From assembly GCA_030049455.1 (NCBI GenBank), contig JASIKV010000486.1:1-6263 (forward strand): a DNA stretch of 6,263 nt. Direction: 5' to 3'. Under the pieces are notes generated by a model. It was not told the DNA's origin and did no database searches. It saw only the letters and a program-made list of their open reading frames with translations. Both the position numbers and the translations under genes were made by a program. Numbering within the stretch: the stretch's first letter is position 1; each line of letters begins with the position of its first letter. Of this stretch, positions 3,672 to 6,263 are shown one piece after another. This DNA comes from Terriglobia bacterium. GTDB lineage: Bacteria > Acidobacteriota > Terriglobia > UBA7540.

Positions 3672-6263
3672 ATGGAATCATTCGCCTGCACGGGAATTTA
3701 TGCTTCACTCCATAAGAATCGCCCAAGAATTCGAAGAGGAGCAGGGCCCCTGGCCCTCTCTGCCATACTTCTCGTTTTCTTTCTTCTCGCAACACCAGAC
3801 AGAGGACTTGGGCAAGCGCCGCCCGCGTCTTCGGCGCTGACGTTTGGCAATCAAGTCATCGGCCAGGTGAGCCGCCCGCAAGTGGTCAAGGTCAAGGGTT
3901 CCCAGACCGAACCGTTGACCATTCGCCGCATCTCGGTGGATGGCGGCACGGCTCCCGGGGATTTCACTCTGGGAGGGGACTGCCCGCTCAGCTCCGGTTC
4001 ATTACCGGCGGGGGAGGGTTGCCAAATCAGTGTGACGTTCACGCCGTCAGCTCCTGGCCCGCGGTCCGCCAGTCTTACGATCGTGGAAGATGACCAGAAC
4101 GATCCCATCACGGTCGCCTTAACAGGGCAGGGTGCCGGCAATACTGAGGTTGCCTTGGGTGGCGGCGCCATCGTTACCGGCAGCAGTGGTGGAGCAACAC
4201 CGCAAAATGGGGTTTCCCTCCAGCAGAATTCAGCCGCCCAGGAAGAATTGTCAGCGGCGCGCACTGCGAACGCTGCGGGCGAAGTCCCCGCTCGTGGTCT
4301 TTCGCCTCTTGGGTCGTCCGGCTCAATGATCGCACCCTTGACCCTTTCACCCCTTAACTTGAGTTTCGCAAGTTACACGGTGGGAATGACCAGCCTTACG
4401 CAGAATGTGACGGTAACGAATCGATCGAACGAATCGTTGAAACTGGCTCCGCCCTCTGCGAGTGGAGACTTCACCGTCGCCGGCAATACGTGCGGCACGA
4501 CCTTGAGCGTCGGCGGAAGTTGCATCGTCGCGGTGACCTTCAAGCCGAGCGCCGTGGGCCCGCGAACGGGCGCGCTTACCCTGGGGACCGGCAATTCCGG
4601 AAGTCCGCAGATCGTCCCCCTGCAGGGAATCGGAAACGTCAACGGGCTGACTTCGATTGCCGTGACTCCGGCCAATCCCTCCATCAATTCAGGGACGACG
4701 CAGCAGTTTACGGCCACGGGCTATTTTGCGGGCGAACAGCCGCAGAACCTGACGTCATCAGTGCTATGGTTTACTTCATCGGCGAGCGTCGCCACGATCA
4801 GCACCTCGGGGCTGGCGAGCGGCGTCGCAGGCGGTACCGTGACGATCACGGCTACATTTGCGGCTGCGACGCCCGCCGCCCCTGCGCCCGGAACTCCCAT
4901 TGTTGTCGTGCCTCAAACCACGATAAGTGGTTCGACTTCATTAACGGTCGTCAGCGCCATTCCCCAGGCTTCGCTCGGTTCAAACAGCTTAGGTTTTGAA
5001 AGTGAAATCACGGGCAACACCAGCCCCAGCATGAGCGAAACGCTGACCAACGACGGAACTGCCACGCTGAGTCTTGCGCCCGTCCAGGTGACAGGCCCGG
5101 ATTCCGGTGACTTCAGCATCACCAGCAATACTTGTGGGAGCACACTGAGTTCGGCGGCCGGCTCCAACAGTTGCACCGTGACGCTCACCTTCAAACCCCA
5201 GGGAACAGGAACCCGCTCCGCTGACCTGCTATTTACGGACAATGCCGGCGGCGTTTCCAACAGCCACCAGTCCGCCGCGCTCGGCGGCCAGGGACTTTCC
5301 CCGATATCGATCCTAAACACCTTCCCCCCGGACGCGACCGTAGGAGTTCCCTATGAATTTCAGTTGGTGGCCGTTGGGGGGACGGAGGTTTTCAATTGGA
5401 GCCTTGCGCTTGTAAGCGGCCAGGAGTTCCCAGGATGCCTCTCGGAATCCGGCAACGGCTGGTTGGTGGGCAATCCGGTGAACACTTGTGTTGGCTCCTT
5501 CACATTCAACGTAAAGGTGACCGACTCGCAGGGCAATCAATTCACGACTGCCATTAACCTTAATGTTGACTCTGCCGAATCCACGGTTTGCGAATCGGGG
5601 AATGAGTCCGTCCTGCAAGGTCAATACGCGTTCAACGAGATCGGATTCCATAATACCGGGTTCTTCACCCGCGTGGGGGCGTTTGTGGCCGATGGCGCGG
5701 GTAACATCGTCAGTGGAGAGTTTGACCGCAATGGCGTGCTCGGCTCGACCACCACCGGTCCCGAGACTCTTACCACCGGCGGCACCTACACCGTGGGGCA
5801 GGACAACCGCGGGTGCATCACGTTCAAGGCTACGGGCGGAGGAAGTTTCACCTGGCGTTTTGTTCTGAGTTCGATTTCGGGCAGTCCCGGCACGGCGGCG
5901 CAGGGCCAAATCATCGAATTCGACACGCCAAACGGCAATGCATTTATTGCTTCCGGCCAGCTCTTCCAGCAGACGACCTCCACCAGCGCCACGGCGACAA
6001 GTTTCAGCACCCTGAGCGGAAACTACGTCCACCTGACGACCGGTTGGGACACCACGGGCAATGGCGGACGGATGGCTTGCATAGGTGTTAAGACGGATAC
6101 ACCCACTACAGGCGGCGCGGGCGCGGGGACGATTGCGGCCGGCGAGCAGTATTGCAACGACGAAGGTGTGGCTCCCGGCAGTCCGGTCACCGGACTCACC
6201 GGTTCCTACACGGGCGTCGATCAGTACGGCCGCTTTACGGAGTCCGTTGGCCTCACAAACCTG
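3672..6263 (+). CDS. Exported multi-domain protein with choice-of-anchor-D and Ig-like domains (3' end outside window)
   Basis: An open frame of 864 codons runs from ATG 3672 off the window end without a stop. The start has GGAG (3661-3664) seven bases upstream, and an in-frame TAA lies at 3612. Residues 1-49 form a long signal peptide: a basic stretch (RPRIRR, 17-22), a hydrophobic core (about 27-40) and a likely cleavage near GQA49. Then follow choice-of-anchor-D module 1 (about 55-154), a low-complexity Ser/Gly/Ala/Gln linker (155-220), module 2 (about 221-321), a BIG2-type Ig domain (about 325-427), module 3 (about 429-541), a putative He_PIG-like Ig domain (about 543-632, ending FNVKVTDSQGN), and a region from about 648 opening GQYAFNEIGF and VADGAGNIVSGEFD. 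The three D modules share SGDF/PGDF followed by a Cys pair (104/117, 274/284, 487/501) and VTFKP or a variant. It is probably a secreted or cell-surface structural or adhesive protein. No enzymatic motif is seen, and the binding partner is unknown. Confidence 0.88.
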   Translation, partial: MESFACTGIYASLHKNRPRIRRGAGPLALSAILLVFFLLATPDRGLGQAPPASSALTFGNQVIGQVSRPQVVKVKGSQTEPLTIRRISVDGGTAPGDFTLGGDCPLSSGSLPAGEGCQISVTFTPSAPGPRSASLTIVEDDQNDPITVALTGQGAGNTEVALGGGAIVTGSSGGATPQNGVSLQQNSAAQEELSAARTANAAGEVPARGLSPLGSSGSMIAPLTLSPLNLSFASYTVGMTSLTQNVTVTNRSNESLKLAPPSASGDFTVAGNTCGTTLSVGGSCIVAVTFKPSAVGPRTGALTLGTGNSGSPQIVPLQGIGNVNGLTSIAVTPANPSINSGTTQQFTATGYFAGEQPQNLTSSVLWFTSSASVATISTSGLASGVAGGTVTITATFAAATPAAPAPGTPIVVVPQTTISGSTSLTVVSAIPQASLGSNSLGFESEITGNTSPSMSETLTNDGTATLSLAPVQVTGPDSGDFSITSNTCGSTLSSAAGSNSCTVTLTFKPQGTGTRSADLLFTDNAGGVSNSHQSAALGGQGLSPISILNTFPPDATVGVPYEFQLVAVGGTEVFNWSLALVSGQEFPGCLSESGNGWLVGNPVNTCVGSFTFNVKVTDSQGNQFTTAINLNVDSAESTVCESGNESVLQGQYAFNEIGFHNTGFFTRVGAFVADGAGNIVSGEFDRNGVLGSTTTGPETLTTGGTYTVGQDNRGCITFKATGGGSFTWRFVLSSISGSPGTAAQGQIIEFDTPNGNAFIASGQLFQQTTSTSATATSFSTLSGNYVHLTTGWDTTGNGGRMACIGVKTDTPTTGGAGAGTIAAGEQYCNDEGVAPGSPVTGLTGSYTGVDQYGRFTESVGLTNL

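Noticed and set aside
3574..3840. Plus-strand 88-codon open frame ending in the signal-peptide region of the exported protein
   Set aside because: It overlaps the true start in another frame, lacks a good ribosome binding site, and would conflict with the GGAG-ATG start at 3672.
5313..6032. Long minus-strand open frame (239 codons) opposite the exported-protein gene
   Set aside because: The plus-strand frame there encodes recognisable Ig-like and GQYAF-type sequence, and the antisense translation is Arg/Gly-rich without domain features. It is a shadow of high-GC coding.

Overview
The window looks like a piece of an Acidobacteriota chromosome (Terriglobia-like). The main evidence is the large exported protein at the right end. 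It combines choice-of-anchor-D modules, a bacterial Ig-like domain and a C-terminal 'GQYAF ... ADGAGN' module of a kind I associate mainly with that phylum. GC is moderate to high, except in one gene. The placement is an inference from protein style, not from a marker gene.

Layout, left to right. Positions 1-249 (+) hold the last 82 codons of a protein I do not recognise. Converging on it are four minus-strand genes, read from right to left. The first is a PLP-dependent aspartate-type aminotransferase (3188-2001). Twelve bases later comes a 236-residue protein with a PD-(D/E)XK nuclease-like D...ExK signature (1988-1278). Then follows a type II toxin-antitoxin pair, an Xre/MbcA/ParS-like antitoxin (1193-756) and a RES-domain toxin (759-271), whose stop and start codons overlap in TTGA. 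The nuclease-like gene is clearly poorer in GC than its neighbours, so the 250-2000 block is probably accessory DNA attached downstream of a housekeeping aminotransferase.

The TA pair appears to have its own promoter. It has TTGACT, a 17-bp spacer and TAAACT, with a perfect GCGCCA-AA-TGGCGC palindrome filling most of the spacer. This fits antitoxin autorepression. The predicted transcript would start only a few bases before the antitoxin ATG, so the mRNA may be nearly leaderless.

From 3189 to 3671 there is a 483-bp divergent intergenic region with no convincing gene. It holds a good sigma-70-type promoter (TTGACA-18-TATCAT, 3443-3472) directed at the right-hand gene, a 12-bp palindrome, a spaced 9-bp inverted repeat overlapping the promoter, and two small stem-loops in a leader of about 190 nt. 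From 3672 to the window end (+) runs an open frame of 864 codons without a stop. It encodes a secreted or surface protein: signal peptide, three choice-of-anchor-D modules each with a cysteine pair, a BIG2-type Ig domain, a putative Ig (He_PIG-like) domain, and the start of an uncharacterised C-terminal region.

The aminotransferase, the stress/defence-type block and the exported protein do not form an obvious pathway. The best candidates for something new are the nuclease-like gene next to the RES/Xre pair, and the C-terminal region of the exported protein.
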